From Pseudomonas triticicola (GTDB lineage Bacteria; Pseudomonadota; Gammaproteobacteria; Pseudomonadales; Pseudomonadaceae), in the NCBI RefSeq assembly GCF_019145375.1, contig NZ_JAHSTX010000001.1:1773001-1837000 (forward strand): 64,000 bases of DNA. The letters are read 5' to 3'. Positions 53,029 to 61,845 of the stretch are shown in pieces. The notes under the pieces are model-generated. The model did no database searches and was not told the origin of the DNA. It saw only the letters and a list, made by a program, of their open reading frames with translations. The number at the start of each line of letters is the position of its first letter. Positions within the stretch are counted from its first letter, which is position 1. Made by a program: the position numbers and the translations under genes.

Positions 53029-53590
53029 TGTAGTGCTGGGTGCGGCGAATGTGGTTGCCGGTTTCGTTATCACGGGTTTCGGCCAGCGAAGCCATGGCGT
53101 GGATCGTGACATCCTGGATGGCGATCACCTCGCGGGTACGCCGTTGCACTTCCTGCTCCAGGAAATCGTTTTGATTGCGCAGGAAATCGGCAACGGCTTT
53201 GAGCTTGATCTGAGTGTCGACCCTGGCCATTAGAACCGGGGGAATGATCGGCTTGGTGATGTAATCCGCAGCGCCCAGGCTCAAGCCGCGAATCTCGTCC
53301 TCCGTAGCGGTCATGGAGGTCAGGAAAATGATCGGTATATGGCGAATACGAGCGTCAAGCTTGAGCTGCTCGGCAACGTCATAACCGGACAGGCCCGGCA
53401 TCATGATGTCAAGCAGGATCAGGTCGGGAAGCGGGTCTGCCTGTAGCAGGCGCAGGGCCTTTTCGCCGCTGTTGGCAGCCTTGACCCGATATTTGTCCTT
53501 GAGCATCTCGGCGATCAGCATCAGGTTATCGGGGGTATCGTCGACCACCAGAACGGTAGCTGATGGGTAAACGTCCTGCATGCTATCCAT
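52982..53590 (-). pseudogene. Response regulator with HD-GYP domain, truncated
   Basis: This 202-residue remnant starts with a complete receiver domain (ATVLVVDDTPDNLMLIAEML, phospho-Asp in LILLDIMMPG, Lys in YITKPI), followed by a coiled linker. It then holds only the first 30 residues of an HD-GYP phosphodiesterase domain (IQDVTIHAMASLAETRDNET, GNHIRRTQHYIKRLA). The HD and GYP motifs, which lie about 60-200 residues later in RpfG-like proteins, are absent. After IKRLA the frame is antisense FNR sequence. The gene has lost its 3' half at the same joint, so it keeps only a receiver. Confidence 0.77.
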
Positions 53591-54508
53591 GTATGTTGGC
53601 TCCCGTGTGCGCAATTCAAGAGCAGGCGCACTTACGCCAATCTCTTGCTAGCAAGCGTAGCTAGAAAAGCTGCAATCGCTAGGTGAAGATCGGCAGGTTG
53701 GTTCGAAGAGTCACTAAATCGAATGTCTGCTACTGGCCGAAAGCGGCCGTTCACGAACGACTACCTTCGGCCAAAAGTAGCCCTGATGGCGGGCTATAAT
53801 TCTCTGATGCTCAGAATAAACGGGGGATGACAGCGGGGTGGAAAAATAGGCTGTAAGTCGACGCTGCCTCATAACACCACCTTCGCCACGGTAGAGAAGC
53901 CATCGGGCTTTCTACTTCAGGCGAACGAAAGACCATTCAACGCTACAGGTGAGAATTGGCGGTATGTGCTTCTCCCTTAATAATACTGGCCTACGGCGAG
54001 CAAGCTCTCGAGACACGTCTAATCATAACCCCTATCCTCCGAGCTTGACCGGTTGAGGAAGGAGCTCTCGGCTGAAGAGGGATTGCGACGGCGAAAAGTC
54101 CGTATCCCAGGCGAACGCAGTGGCGCTCGAACAATCTCGGTCGGTACCCAGGTGACGGTTAGCGGCGAAAGAGCCACTGCAATGGCGAACGCATTCAGTC
54201 CCCCTGTGCCGATAACATCAGAGCAGATAGCCCTTTTTTCGCCATTGAAGGTACATGCGGCAAGATTATCAAAGAGCATCCGAGTGCGAGCTTTATCTGA
54301 CTGTTGTAAAGGTGGCCTGGACTGAGCCTGCAAGAGAGATTGGAAATCTGCTCCATCACTCGTTGCCCGCATCCTGGGTTCTGATGTTGGCCAGTCGGAT
54401 GGTGCTGGCGGTACTGCAGAAATACCGGTCATTGGCATGCCTCATATCACGCTTGGTGTCATGAATCTCGCCAGTGTTCCTGGCGTGACAGTTCCGTTCT
54501 TTGCTTCA
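53591..54508. other. Long region without a recognisable gene
   Basis: About 900 bases have lower coding signal than the rest of the window. An inverted repeat-like pair, CTACTGGCCGAA (53730-53741) and TTCGGCCAAAAGTAG (53766-53780), surrounds a GCGGCCGTTCACG core of the kind seen in many Pseudomonas intergenic repeats. A 139-codon minus frame (54019-54438) shows no known motif. It may be debris left by the same rearrangement. Confidence 0.5.
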
Positions 54509-55279
54509 TCAGATCCCGCTGAACCAGTTGTAGCCCTGGTCTTCCCAATACCCGCCCGGGTTGTCGTTGCTGACGAAAATCTCGACAACATGCTTGGGGT
54601 TTTTGAATCCCAGTTTGGTGGGGACCCGAACCCTCAGCGGATAGCCGTACTCGGGCGGCAGCGCCACGTCAGCGTAATCCAGTGCCAACAGCGTCTGCGG
54701 GTGCAAGGCAGTCGGCATGTCCAGACTGGAGTAGTAACGATCGGCACATTTGAAACCGACAAATTTCGCTGTGGTGTCGGCGCCGATGTGTTCCAGGAAG
54801 GTTTTCAGCGGTACACCTCCCCATTGACCGATCGCGCTCCAGCCCTCAACACAGATCAGCCGAGTGATATCGCTGCGTTGCGGCAGCTTGCGCAAGCTTT
54901 CGAGTGTCCACGGCGCCTTGTCCCTGATCCGGCCGGAGACGGCGAGCGAGTAACTGGTCAGGTCTACTTCAGGGATATCGTCCTGACCATAGAAAGCGTT
55001 GAACGGAAACGGCCAGGTGATCTGCGCGCGGGCGAAGGTCGGCGCCAGTTTCCGTCCACTGAACAGCCACGCCTGGACCCGGTCGTTCCAACGCGACATG
55101 GCCCAAAGCACTTTGTCGACCTGATCGCCGTCCTGCAGGTTGCAACCGGTCAGCATCGACATCGCGCCAACCGTCAGGCCGGCCCGAAGAAAATGCCGGC
55201 GCTGAATGTTTTCCAGTTCAAGCTGTTGCGCAGGTTCAATCCTGACGCGCTGACGCGTTGTTATTTTAAATTCAGTCAT
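54509..55279 (-). CDS. Molybdopterin-dependent oxidoreductase (sulfite-oxidase fold, MsrP-like)
   Basis: This 256-residue protein has a Tat-type signal (QRRHFLRAGLTVG) that is followed by a lipobox LTGC (Cys46). So it is probably exported folded with its cofactor and lipid-anchored. The sulfite-oxidase/YedY domain has the molybdenum-binding Cys143 in RLICVEGWSAIGQWGGV and KFVGFKCADRYYSS. YedY/MsrP repairs oxidised methionine in the periplasm; other members oxidise sulfite. This one is smaller than MsrP (334). It overlaps the cytochrome b gene by four bases, which likely passes electrons to or from it. Confidence 0.85.
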   Translation of the reverse strand: MTEFKITTRQRVRIEPAQQLELENIQRRHFLRAGLTVGAMSMLTGCNLQDGDQVDKVLWAMSRWNDRVQAWLFSGRKLAPTFARAQITWPFPFNAFYGQDDIPEVDLTSYSLAVSGRIRDKAPWTLESLRKLPQRSDITRLICVEGWSAIGQWGGVPLKTFLEHIGADTTAKFVGFKCADRYYSSLDMPTALHPQTLLALDYADVALPPEYGYPLRVRVPTKLGFKNPKHVVEIFVSNDNPGGYWEDQGYNWFSGI

Positions 55280-55896
55280 GACCCATTTTTCTCGTTATTA
55301 GGCGTCCGCACTCCACCCGTGATCATTGGCACCAGGGTTTTTGGTACCAGAATCACCAAGACCAGGTGAATCACTACAAACGCTGCAATCATCGCCATGG
55401 CCGCAAAATGTACGTAACGAGCAACGTCATAGCCGCCCAGTAACGCGACCAGCTCTTGAAGTTGAACCGGTTTCCAGATCGCTACACCCGAGATCACGAT
55501 CAGTACACCTGCCGCCAGCACGATCCAGTACATCAGGCGCTGTACTGCGTTATAGACACCCTTTTCATGCACCAGCCGAAAGCGCAAGGCATCGGTCAGA
55601 TCATGCTTCAATGCGGCAATGCCGATGGGCAGCAGCTCACGTTTGAAATGACGACTGGCCAACCCGCACAGCACATAGATTGCGCCGTTGATCAGCAGCA
55701 GCCACATGAACGCAAAATGCCAGGCAAGTGCCCCGCCCAGCCAACCGCCCACGGTCAATGACACCGGAAACCTGAAACTGAACAGTGGCGAGGCGTTGTA
55801 GATAGCCCAACCGCTCATGAACATGCAGACCATGCAGGCCGCATTGAGCCAATGGGTGAGGCGAACCGGCCAGGGATGCAGTTTCTTCTGTCTCAC
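55276..55896 (-). CDS. Cytochrome b membrane subunit for the molybdo-enzyme
   Basis: This is a 206-residue protein with four membrane segments. Conserved His residues for b-hemes are visible (RLTHWLNAACMVCMFMSGWA, WHFAFMWLL, RYVHFAAMAMIAAFVVIHLV). It is a b561/thiosulfate-reductase-like cytochrome b rather than the six-helix MsrQ. It probably moves electrons from quinol to the exported molybdo-enzyme. GTG 55896 is chosen because AAGGGGA lies 7 bases upstream; a frame open to 55953 lacks support. It overlaps the molybdo-enzyme gene. Confidence 0.84.
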   Translation of the reverse strand: MRQKKLHPWPVRLTHWLNAACMVCMFMSGWAIYNASPLFSFRFPVSLTVGGWLGGALAWHFAFMWLLLINGAIYVLCGLASRHFKRELLPIGIAALKHDLTDALRFRLVHEKGVYNAVQRLMYWIVLAAGVLIVISGVAIWKPVQLQELVALLGGYDVARYVHFAAMAMIAAFVVIHLVLVILVPKTLVPMITGGVRTPNNEKNGS

Positions 55897-55967
55897 GTGG
55901 TTCCCCTTGCAAGCCTTCCGTGTAGCGGAGCGTTGCCAGACGGCAACGCTCAAGCTTTCTCAGATGA

Positions 55968-56576
55968 TTACATCGGTGGCTGGAAGCCATCCTTGCCGAC
56001 TGCAATGCCGCGTGCGGTGCCATCTGCAGCGGGGAACACGACGATTTTCGTTCCTTTGACCAGCTCATCGGCTTTGCCTGGCTCGACGTAGGCGATAGGC
56101 ACGTCATCCGGCACGACGATTTGTTTCTCACCGCCCTGGTAGTTGACGGTCAACGTGCGGCCGTCGGTTTTGGACAGTTTGCCAACGGTGCCGTTGGTCA
56201 TGGTGCCAGTGCTGCCGTCCGCGTTCTGCCAGCCGTAATGACCTTCGCCGCTGCCCTTGAGCCTGGCGTCGAATACCGTGACCTCAAGCGCCCTCAAGGT
56301 TCCGTTGGCCTGCGGGATGGCCGCCGAGCCGATGAAACTGTCGGATTTGATCGAGTCGATATTGGCCTTCGATACCCGGCTGATACCGGTCTTGTCAGTC
56401 AGTCCGATCGTCTGCTGGGCGCCAGAGCGGACAGTGAAGGTCAGCGTGTTGTTGCTGACGCTTTCCACCGTACCGCGCAGTGGTTTGATGACCGGCATGT
56501 CGGCGGCGGTGGCAATGACGGCAGCGCTGAGCATCACCAAACCGAACGTGGTAGACAGGGCGTTTTTGAGTTGCAT
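55968..56576 (-). CDS. Periplasmic hypothetical protein, 202 residues
   Basis: The protein has a signal peptide (LVMLSAAVIATAA, then DMP). The rest is beta-rich with repeated strand patterns (LRGTVESVSNNTLTFTVRSG, GTVGKLSKTDGRTLTVNYQG) like OB or DUF5666-type domains. Its end is PAADGTARGIAVGKDG. No catalytic residues were recognised. First gene of a minus-strand operon with the cytochrome b and molybdo-enzyme, it may be an auxiliary binding or delivery protein. It begins 79 bases from the CusR-like palindrome, which probably controls it. Confidence 0.72.
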   Translation of the reverse strand: MQLKNALSTTFGLVMLSAAVIATAADMPVIKPLRGTVESVSNNTLTFTVRSGAQQTIGLTDKTGISRVSKANIDSIKSDSFIGSAAIPQANGTLRALEVTVFDARLKGSGEGHYGWQNADGSTGTMTNGTVGKLSKTDGRTLTVNYQGGEKQIVVPDDVPIAYVEPGKADELVKGTKIVVFPAADGTARGIAVGKDGFQPPM

Positions 56577-56644
56577 GGCGACGATTCCTCATGGGTTGAT
56601 GTGTCGCCATCCTCGACCGCAGACCGGGACGTCACGATGACCGT

Positions 56645-56666
56645 CGAATGACATTTTTGTCATTCG
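56645..56666. promoter_or_regulatory. CusR/HprR-like palindrome in divergent promoter
   Basis: CGAATGACA (56645-56653), TTTT, TGTCATTCG (56658-56666) is a perfect 9-base inverted repeat. Its core AATGACA-N4-TGTCATT matches the E. coli CusR box (AATGACA-A-NN-T-TGTCATT). It lies between the molybdo-enzyme operon and the two-component genes. A second half-like site ATGACAGAAATGTAA lies at 56683-56697. Confidence 0.65.
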
Positions 56667-56791
56667 CCAACCCTGACCATGTATGACAGAAATGTAACCG
56701 ACTGCGCCCGCTCATCCCGTTACACTGCACAGCCGAGATACCGATGTCGCGGACTTAACCCCGTCATGAAGAAACCCGAGCGCGCCTGACG

Positions 56792-57487
56792 ATGCATATC
56801 CTGCTGATCGAAGATGACACCAAAACAGGTGAGTACCTGAAAAAGGGGCTCGGTGAGTCCGGTTACAACGTCGACTGGACCCAGCATGGCGCTGACGGCC
56901 TGCACATGGCCTTGCATACGACCTATGACCTGATCGTGCTGGACGTGATGTTGCCCGGGATTGACGGGTTTCAGATCATCGAGCTGTTGCGCGCCAGACA
57001 AGACGTACCCGTGCTGTTCCTTACCGCGCGCGACCAGTTGCAAGACCGCATTCGCGGTCTGGAACTGGGCGCCGATGATTACCTGATCAAACCTTTTTCA
57101 TTTACCGAACTGCTGTTGCGCATCCGCACTATTCTGCGCCGCGGTGTCGTGCGCGAAGCCGACCATTTCCACCTTGCCGATCTCGAACTGGATCTGGTCC
57201 GGCGCCGCGTGACCCGCCAACAACAGGTGATCGTGCTGACCAACAAGGAGTTCGCGCTGCTCCATCTGTTTCTCCGTCGAGCCGGCGATGTGTTGTCCAG
57301 GACACAAATCGCTTCGGAAGTCTGGGACATGAATTTCGACAGCGATACCAACGTGGTGGACGTCGCTGTCAAGCGCCTGCGCAACAAGGTCGACCAGCCC
57401 TACCCGATCAAGCTGATCCATACCATTCGCGGTATCGGCTATGTCTGCGAGGTGAGGCCATGCGGTCCCGACGCCAACCCTCGCTGA
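56792..57487 (+). CDS. OmpR-family response regulator (CusR/CopR/HprR type)
   Basis: This is a 231-residue regulator with receiver (ILLIEDDTKTGEYLKKGLGE, phospho-Asp in LIVLDVMLPGIDG near 51, Lys in DYLIKPFS) and winged-helix domain (TNKEFALLHLFLRR and LIHTIRGIGYVCE). KTGEYLKKGL is typical of the heavy-metal-response CusR/CopR subgroup. The palindrome 126 bases upstream matches the binding site of CusR, so it should control itself and the divergent operon. The trigger may be copper or, as for HprRS, an oxidant. Confidence 0.9.
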   Translation: MHILLIEDDTKTGEYLKKGLGESGYNVDWTQHGADGLHMALHTTYDLIVLDVMLPGIDGFQIIELLRARQDVPVLFLTARDQLQDRIRGLELGADDYLIKPFSFTELLLRIRTILRRGVVREADHFHLADLELDLVRRRVTRQQQVIVLTNKEFALLHLFLRRAGDVLSRTQIASEVWDMNFDSDTNVVDVAVKRLRNKVDQPYPIKLIHTIRGIGYVCEVRPCGPDANPR

Positions 57488-58848
57488 CACTGCGATCGAC
57501 CGTGGCGTTTGCCATGGTCGCGATGCTGGCCGTGGCCGGCGCGGGCTTCTATCTGTATCAGACGATGAAGGCCTCGGTATTGGTCTACAGCGATCACGCG
57601 GTGATGGGCCGTCTGGAGCATTTTCGCAAGCTCCTGCATTACGAACTCGCCATCGAAAAGCTGCGCGACAGCCCGCAGATTTTCAAGAACATGCTCGACA
57701 GCGAAGACGACATCTTCATCATTGAAGAGCCGGGGCAGCCACCGGTCATCCAGGTCAATCCACTCAACGTCACGTTGCCTGAACTGCCGGTGATCGGCCA
57801 GGACACAAAGCTGAGCGTCAGTGATCTGCGCAGCGGCGTGACCGACTCGGGAACAAGGCTGCGCGCCGCCTCCGTAGTCACGACGTCGGGTGGCCGTGTA
57901 GTCCGATTGACGGCCGCCCACCTTATGGGCAAGGAAATGGCGATGCTTGCAGCGTATCGCGAGCGCATCTACCTGGCCGTGGCCCTTGCCTTTCTGGCAA
58001 CCGCGTTGCTGGGTTATCTGTTATTGCGTCGCGGGCTGCGTCCGCTGCGCAAAATGGCCGCCCATGCCGCAGCCATAACGCCTGAGCGTCTGCACAGCCG
58101 TATGGACAGCGCCGATACGCCGGTTGAATTGCAACAGCTGAGTGACGCCTATAACGCGATGCTTGATCGTCTTGCTCAGGGTTATCAGCGACTGACGCAA
58201 TTTTCCGCCGACCTTGCCCATGAAATCCGCACGCCGGTCGGGTCGTTGATGGGACATTGTCAGGTTGCCCTTCGCCAACGCCGTAGCGAGGACGAATATC
58301 AGGCGCTGATCGCTTCGAACCTTGAAGAACTCGAACGGATCTCGCGCATCGTCGAAAGCATTCTATTTCTGGCGCGCGCCGATGAAGCGCAAGCCGTAGT
58401 GGAGCGCCAGCAACTGTCGCTGCATGACGAATCACAGCGCATCGCTGAGTATTTTGAGGGCTTGGCTGAAGAGCGGCGAATGAGCTTCCAAATAACGGGC
58501 GATGGTATCGTGCTCGCTGACCCCTTGCTGCTGCGCAGAGCGTTGAGCAACCTGGTGGCGAACGCTGTTCGCTACGCTTACGAGGGCACCGAGATTCTGA
58601 TACGGGTATTGGAAACCCACGGAGGTGCCCGGATTGAGGTGGAGAACCAAGGGCCGGTGCTGGGCGACGAAACCCTGGGCAAACTCTTCGACCGCTTTTA
58701 CCGTGGCGATGCGTCTCGGCACCAGAATTCCGACTCCTACGGGCTTGGCCTCGCCATTGTCGTGGCCATCATGCAACTGCATGACGGCCACGTGGGTGTC
58801 GAACAGCCAAGGGCCGGGACTATTCGTTTTTCGCTGTCGTTCCCTTGA
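57460..58848 (+). CDS. Heavy-metal-type sensor histidine kinase (CusS/CopS/HprS)
   Basis: This 462-residue membrane kinase overlaps the regulator by 28 bases. It has membrane segments near 13-33 and 165-190, a periplasmic region of about 130 residues, and a HAMP region (RRGLRPLRKMAAHAAAITPE). Next come H-box DLAHEIRTPVGSLMGHCQVA, N-box LSNLVANAVRYA and G-box YGLGLAIVVAIM. CusS-type kinases sense periplasmic Cu/Ag; HprS senses oxidants through Cys. The sensor has no obvious Cys pair. Its end overlaps the convergent SnoaL-like gene by 29 bases. Confidence 0.9.
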   Translation: MRSRRQPSLTLRSTVAFAMVAMLAVAGAGFYLYQTMKASVLVYSDHAVMGRLEHFRKLLHYELAIEKLRDSPQIFKNMLDSEDDIFIIEEPGQPPVIQVNPLNVTLPELPVIGQDTKLSVSDLRSGVTDSGTRLRAASVVTTSGGRVVRLTAAHLMGKEMAMLAAYRERIYLAVALAFLATALLGYLLLRRGLRPLRKMAAHAAAITPERLHSRMDSADTPVELQQLSDAYNAMLDRLAQGYQRLTQFSADLAHEIRTPVGSLMGHCQVALRQRRSEDEYQALIASNLEELERISRIVESILFLARADEAQAVVERQQLSLHDESQRIAEYFEGLAEERRMSFQITGDGIVLADPLLLRRALSNLVANAVRYAYEGTEILIRVLETHGGARIEVENQGPVLGDETLGKLFDRFYRGDASRHQNSDSYGLGLAIVVAIMQLHDGHVGVEQPRAGTIRFSLSFP

Positions 58849-59326
58849 GCTGCTCGAACGGTGCAAACTGTTCTTCGCCCGCTGCGGGTACCCAATCTTT
58901 TAACGGCGTCAGGAAATGCATTTCAAAACGACGTGACAGGAACGCCCACTTTCCGTCCCGACGTTCAAACCTGTCGTGGTAAAGACCGCTGACTTGCACC
59001 GGGCCTTTTTCAATGTCATGAAACAGGCAATCCGCAGCTACCGTGCCCACTGCGCTGTCACCCTCGATTTCAATCAGCGGGTTGGCCATCCAGTGGTGCA
59101 TATGGGGCATCTGGCGCCAGCTGTTTTGCGCCATCGCCAGGATTTCGTCACGGTTTCCAGCCTGGCCAAAACCCGGTAGATCCAGTGTCGACTCTTCGTG
59201 CCAGATTGAGCTAAGAAGCGAGGCGTCGATGCGGTCGAAAGCATTGGCGTAGGCGCTGATCAGCGACTCGATGGCGGCGCGACTTTCCAGGGCGTCCAGT
59301 CGGGCTGTCAGTTGTTCATTGTTCAT
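58820..59326 (-). CDS. SnoaL-like / nuclear-transport-factor-2 fold protein
   Basis: This is a 168-residue protein with the NTF2/SnoaL fold: LDALESRAAIESLISAYANA, FDRIDASLLSSIWHEESTLD and GLYHDRFERRDGKWAFLSRR. Members of this family are cyclases, dehydratases, isomerases or ligand carriers acting on small aromatics and polyketides. ATG 59326 follows AGGAAACC. It lies 79 bases after the SDR gene on the same strand and probably shares its promoter and pathway. The exact reaction is unknown. Confidence 0.82.
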   Translation of the reverse strand: MNNEQLTARLDALESRAAIESLISAYANAFDRIDASLLSSIWHEESTLDLPGFGQAGNRDEILAMAQNSWRQMPHMHHWMANPLIEIEGDSAVGTVAADCLFHDIEKGPVQVSGLYHDRFERRDGKWAFLSRRFEMHFLTPLKDWVPAAGEEQFAPFEQLKGTTAKNE

Positions 59327-59405
59327 GATGAGGTTTCCTGCAGGGGCTGCGCATAAGCGAGGAAGGCAGCCCTGCGCGAGGGCTGCGCTACGGTTGAGCA
59401 CGTGG

Positions 59406-60164
59406 TCAGATCTGCGACAGGCCGCCGTCGACCATCAACTCCACACCGTTGACATATTTCGCATCGGCAGACGCAAGAAACAGCGCCGACGAGGCGATTT
59501 CCTCAGGCTCGGCCATGTACCCCAATGGCGTGATCTGCTCGACGTGCTGACGCAGCGCGGCGACGTCGCTTTCGCTCATCTTCAAGCCGTTATCCATCAG
59601 CGGTGTGCGGGTGAAGCCAGGGCTCAGGACATTCGCTCTGATCTTGCGACCTTTGAGTTCGTTGGCCCACGTCCTGGCAAAGGAACGTACCGCGGCTTTG
59701 GAGGCGTTGTAGAGGCTCAGTCCTTCCATGCCATTGCTGGAACAGATAGAGGCCGTCAGCACGATCGAAGCGCCATTTTTCAACAATGGCATCAACGTCT
59801 GTACAGTAAAAAAGACTCCCTTTACGTTGATGTCGAACATGTTGAAATAGGCGGCCTCGGTGGTCTCGCCCAGCGGGTTCTTTTCACAAATACCCGCATT
59901 GGCAAACACTGAGTCCAGTTGATCGCCGTGCGCCTCAATCGTCGCCTTGAGCTCGTCCAGATCAACCTGGCGCGCGACATCGGAAATGACCGCGACCGCC
60001 CTGTCGCCAAGCTTGGCCACCGCAGCCTCCAGCGTGGCTGCAGAACGCCCGGTGATGTAAACGCGCCTGGCGCCCTCGGCAATCAAACCCTGTGCAATCG
60101 CAAATCCGATCCCGGTGGACGCGCCGGTGACGACTGCGACCTGATCAGCGAATTTACCTGACAT
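59406..60164 (-). CDS. Short-chain dehydrogenase/reductase (FabG-like)
   Basis: This is a 252-residue classical SDR with TGASTGIGFAIAQGL near 13, FANAGICEKNPLG, Ser in VLTASICSSNG, YNASKAAVRSFARTW near 152, and C-terminal YVNGVELMVDGGLSQI. ATG 60164 has GAGGAG 7 bases upstream; 33 further open codons upstream are rejected. Its promoter region carries the bipartite motif shared with the 62825 gene. The substrate is a carbonyl or alcohol of unknown type. Confidence 0.9.
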   Translation of the reverse strand: MSGKFADQVAVVTGASTGIGFAIAQGLIAEGARRVYITGRSAATLEAAVAKLGDRAVAVISDVARQVDLDELKATIEAHGDQLDSVFANAGICEKNPLGETTEAAYFNMFDINVKGVFFTVQTLMPLLKNGASIVLTASICSSNGMEGLSLYNASKAAVRSFARTWANELKGRKIRANVLSPGFTRTPLMDNGLKMSESDVAALRQHVEQITPLGYMAEPEEIASSALFLASADAKYVNGVELMVDGGLSQI

Positions 60165-60241
60165 AACTGACTCCTCGATTTCGGTTGTGTGGCTCGACTG
60201 GAACCACAGTGCGGCCATTTTGCGAGGAGGCAGGGGCGCAG

Positions 60242-60280
60242 CGGCACTGCCATAAATGAACATTGGCCGTTCATTTATGT
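60242..60280 (-). promoter_or_regulatory. Shared bipartite promoter motif upstream of the SDR gene
   Basis: Read on the minus strand this is ACATAAATGAAC, 15 bases, ATGGCAGTGCCG. The same two blocks with the same 15-base spacing occur at 62720-62758 ahead of the 62825 gene. A dyad overlaps it: CATAAATGAAC (60251-60261), ATTGGCC, GTTCATTTATG (60269-60279) has perfect 11-base arms. It is a likely binding site of the LysR protein encoded at 61846. Confidence 0.65.
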
Positions 60281-60386
60281 GAGGCGTCAGCCAGGGTTTG
60301 ATCGTTTAGATTGAAGTCAGCTTATTCAAAGCATGACTCGCAATCGAAAATATTCTGGAGCCGAAGGGTTTCAGAAAGGAGACCTT

Positions 60387-61844
60387 ATGCCTGAGAAAAT
60401 AGTAGCCCTTCCGGAACAGCGGCGCTGGCTGATGTTCGCCATCCTGTTGGTCGGTGCATTCTTGCCGCCGCTGGATTTCTTCATCGTGAACGTAGCGCTG
60501 CCTTCGATTCAGCAATCGCTGGGCACGGCCTCCTCTGCCGAACAGTTGATCATCTCTTCTTACGCGGCGCTGTATGCCGTGACACTGATCACCGGCGGAA
60601 GGCTTGGCGACATCTTTGGCCGCATGAGAATGTTCTTCGTTGGCCTGATTGGCTTTGCCGTCGCCTCACTGATCTGCGGTGTCGCCGAGTCACCCTGGGT
60701 GTTGATCGCCGGACGCTCGCTGCAAGGCGTGACGGCCGCTGTCATGGCGCCGCAGGCACTCGCTTCAGTGCAGGCGATATTCCCTGAGTCGGAAAAACCC
60801 TTGGCGTTGAGCCTGTACGGTGCGGTGTTTGGTTTGGCGTCGGTAGTCGGCCAGGCACTTGGCGGGATTCTGATCTCGCTCAACCTGATGAACCTGGGCT
60901 GGCGGTCGATATTTCTGGTGAATCTACCGATTGCGTTGCTGGTCATTCTGATCGCCATCCCCGTGGTCAAGGAAACCCGCGCACCCCAGACCAGCAAGCT
61001 GGATCTGGGTGGAACGCTGTTGTCGATGGTGACGCTTGCGGCGCTGATCGTTCCACTGATCGAGGGACGTGAAGCGGGCTGGCCGTGGTGGGCCTGGCTG
61101 TCGCTGGCGGCGGTGCCACTGCTGGCCTGGCTGTTCTGGCGCTACGAAGCCCGCTTGTATCAAGCGCAAGGCGCGCCGTTGCTGAACCCTGCTGCACTGC
61201 GTGCGCCCGGGCTGGGCCGGGCATTGCTGGTGGCGCTGACTTTTTACGCGATCGGCGTGTTCTTCCTGCTGTTTTCCATCTATTTACAGGGAGCGCTGCA
61301 TACGAGCCCGCTCAGTGCAGGTCTGGTCTTTCTGCCATTCGGCGCTGGTTTCTTGCTGGGGCCGCTCGCCACCCATCTATTCCGGCGTTTGCTGGGGTCT
61401 TATGTGAATCCCTTCGGAATGGCACTCGAAGTGCTGGGGTTCGTGCTATTGGCCTGGCTCGTGGCGCACACGCCAACCGCCGTCACGCCCTCTGCGCTGT
61501 CCCTTGCCGTGATTCTCTTTCTGATCGGTTTCGGACAAGGACTGGCCCTTCCGACATTGATGCGCATGATCACTGGACGCGTGGCACCGGCGTATTCCGG
61601 CATGATTGCGGGCATCACCAGTTCCACACTGCAAATCAGCACGGCACTGAGCGTAGCGATCATCGGTGGCATTTTTTACACGCTTCTGGGCAAGGACACG
61701 GACGCGGCGGCCATCACCCACGCCTTCACCGTCGCCATACTGTGCATCGCTGCGTGTCTGGTGGTAGGCGCAGGACTGAGTCTGAGTCTGGCGCGCCAAT
61801 CTGCTGCAGAGCTGCAAACGGCGGCCATGCAGCCGGCAGAGTGA
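60387..61844 (+). CDS. MFS drug/metabolite transporter (DHA2, 14 membrane segments)
   Basis: This 485-residue transporter has the DHA2/EmrB-QacA pattern: LDFFIVNVALPSIQQSLGTA in the first segment, ITGGRLGDIFGRMRMFFVGL as motif A, and about 14 segments. ATG 60387 has AAGGAG 6 bases upstream. It diverges from the SDR operon across the 11-base dyad. Family members export toxic organics with the proton gradient; here it may export the compound that the SDR and LysR respond to. It converges with the LysR gene with a 1-base gap. Confidence 0.87.
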   Translation: MPEKIVALPEQRRWLMFAILLVGAFLPPLDFFIVNVALPSIQQSLGTASSAEQLIISSYAALYAVTLITGGRLGDIFGRMRMFFVGLIGFAVASLICGVAESPWVLIAGRSLQGVTAAVMAPQALASVQAIFPESEKPLALSLYGAVFGLASVVGQALGGILISLNLMNLGWRSIFLVNLPIALLVILIAIPVVKETRAPQTSKLDLGGTLLSMVTLAALIVPLIEGREAGWPWWAWLSLAAVPLLAWLFWRYEARLYQAQGAPLLNPAALRAPGLGRALLVALTFYAIGVFFLLFSIYLQGALHTSPLSAGLVFLPFGAGFLLGPLATHLFRRLLGSYVNPFGMALEVLGFVLLAWLVAHTPTAVTPSALSLAVILFLIGFGQGLALPTLMRMITGRVAPAYSGMIAGITSSTLQISTALSVAIIGGIFYTLLGKDTDAAAITHAFTVAILCIAACLVVGAGLSLSLARQSAAELQTAAMQPAE

Positions 61845-61845
61845 A

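Noticed and set aside
54019..54438. 139-codon minus frame in the scar region
   Set aside because: No motif, no ribosome binding site and unusual composition; left as unexplained rather than called a gene.
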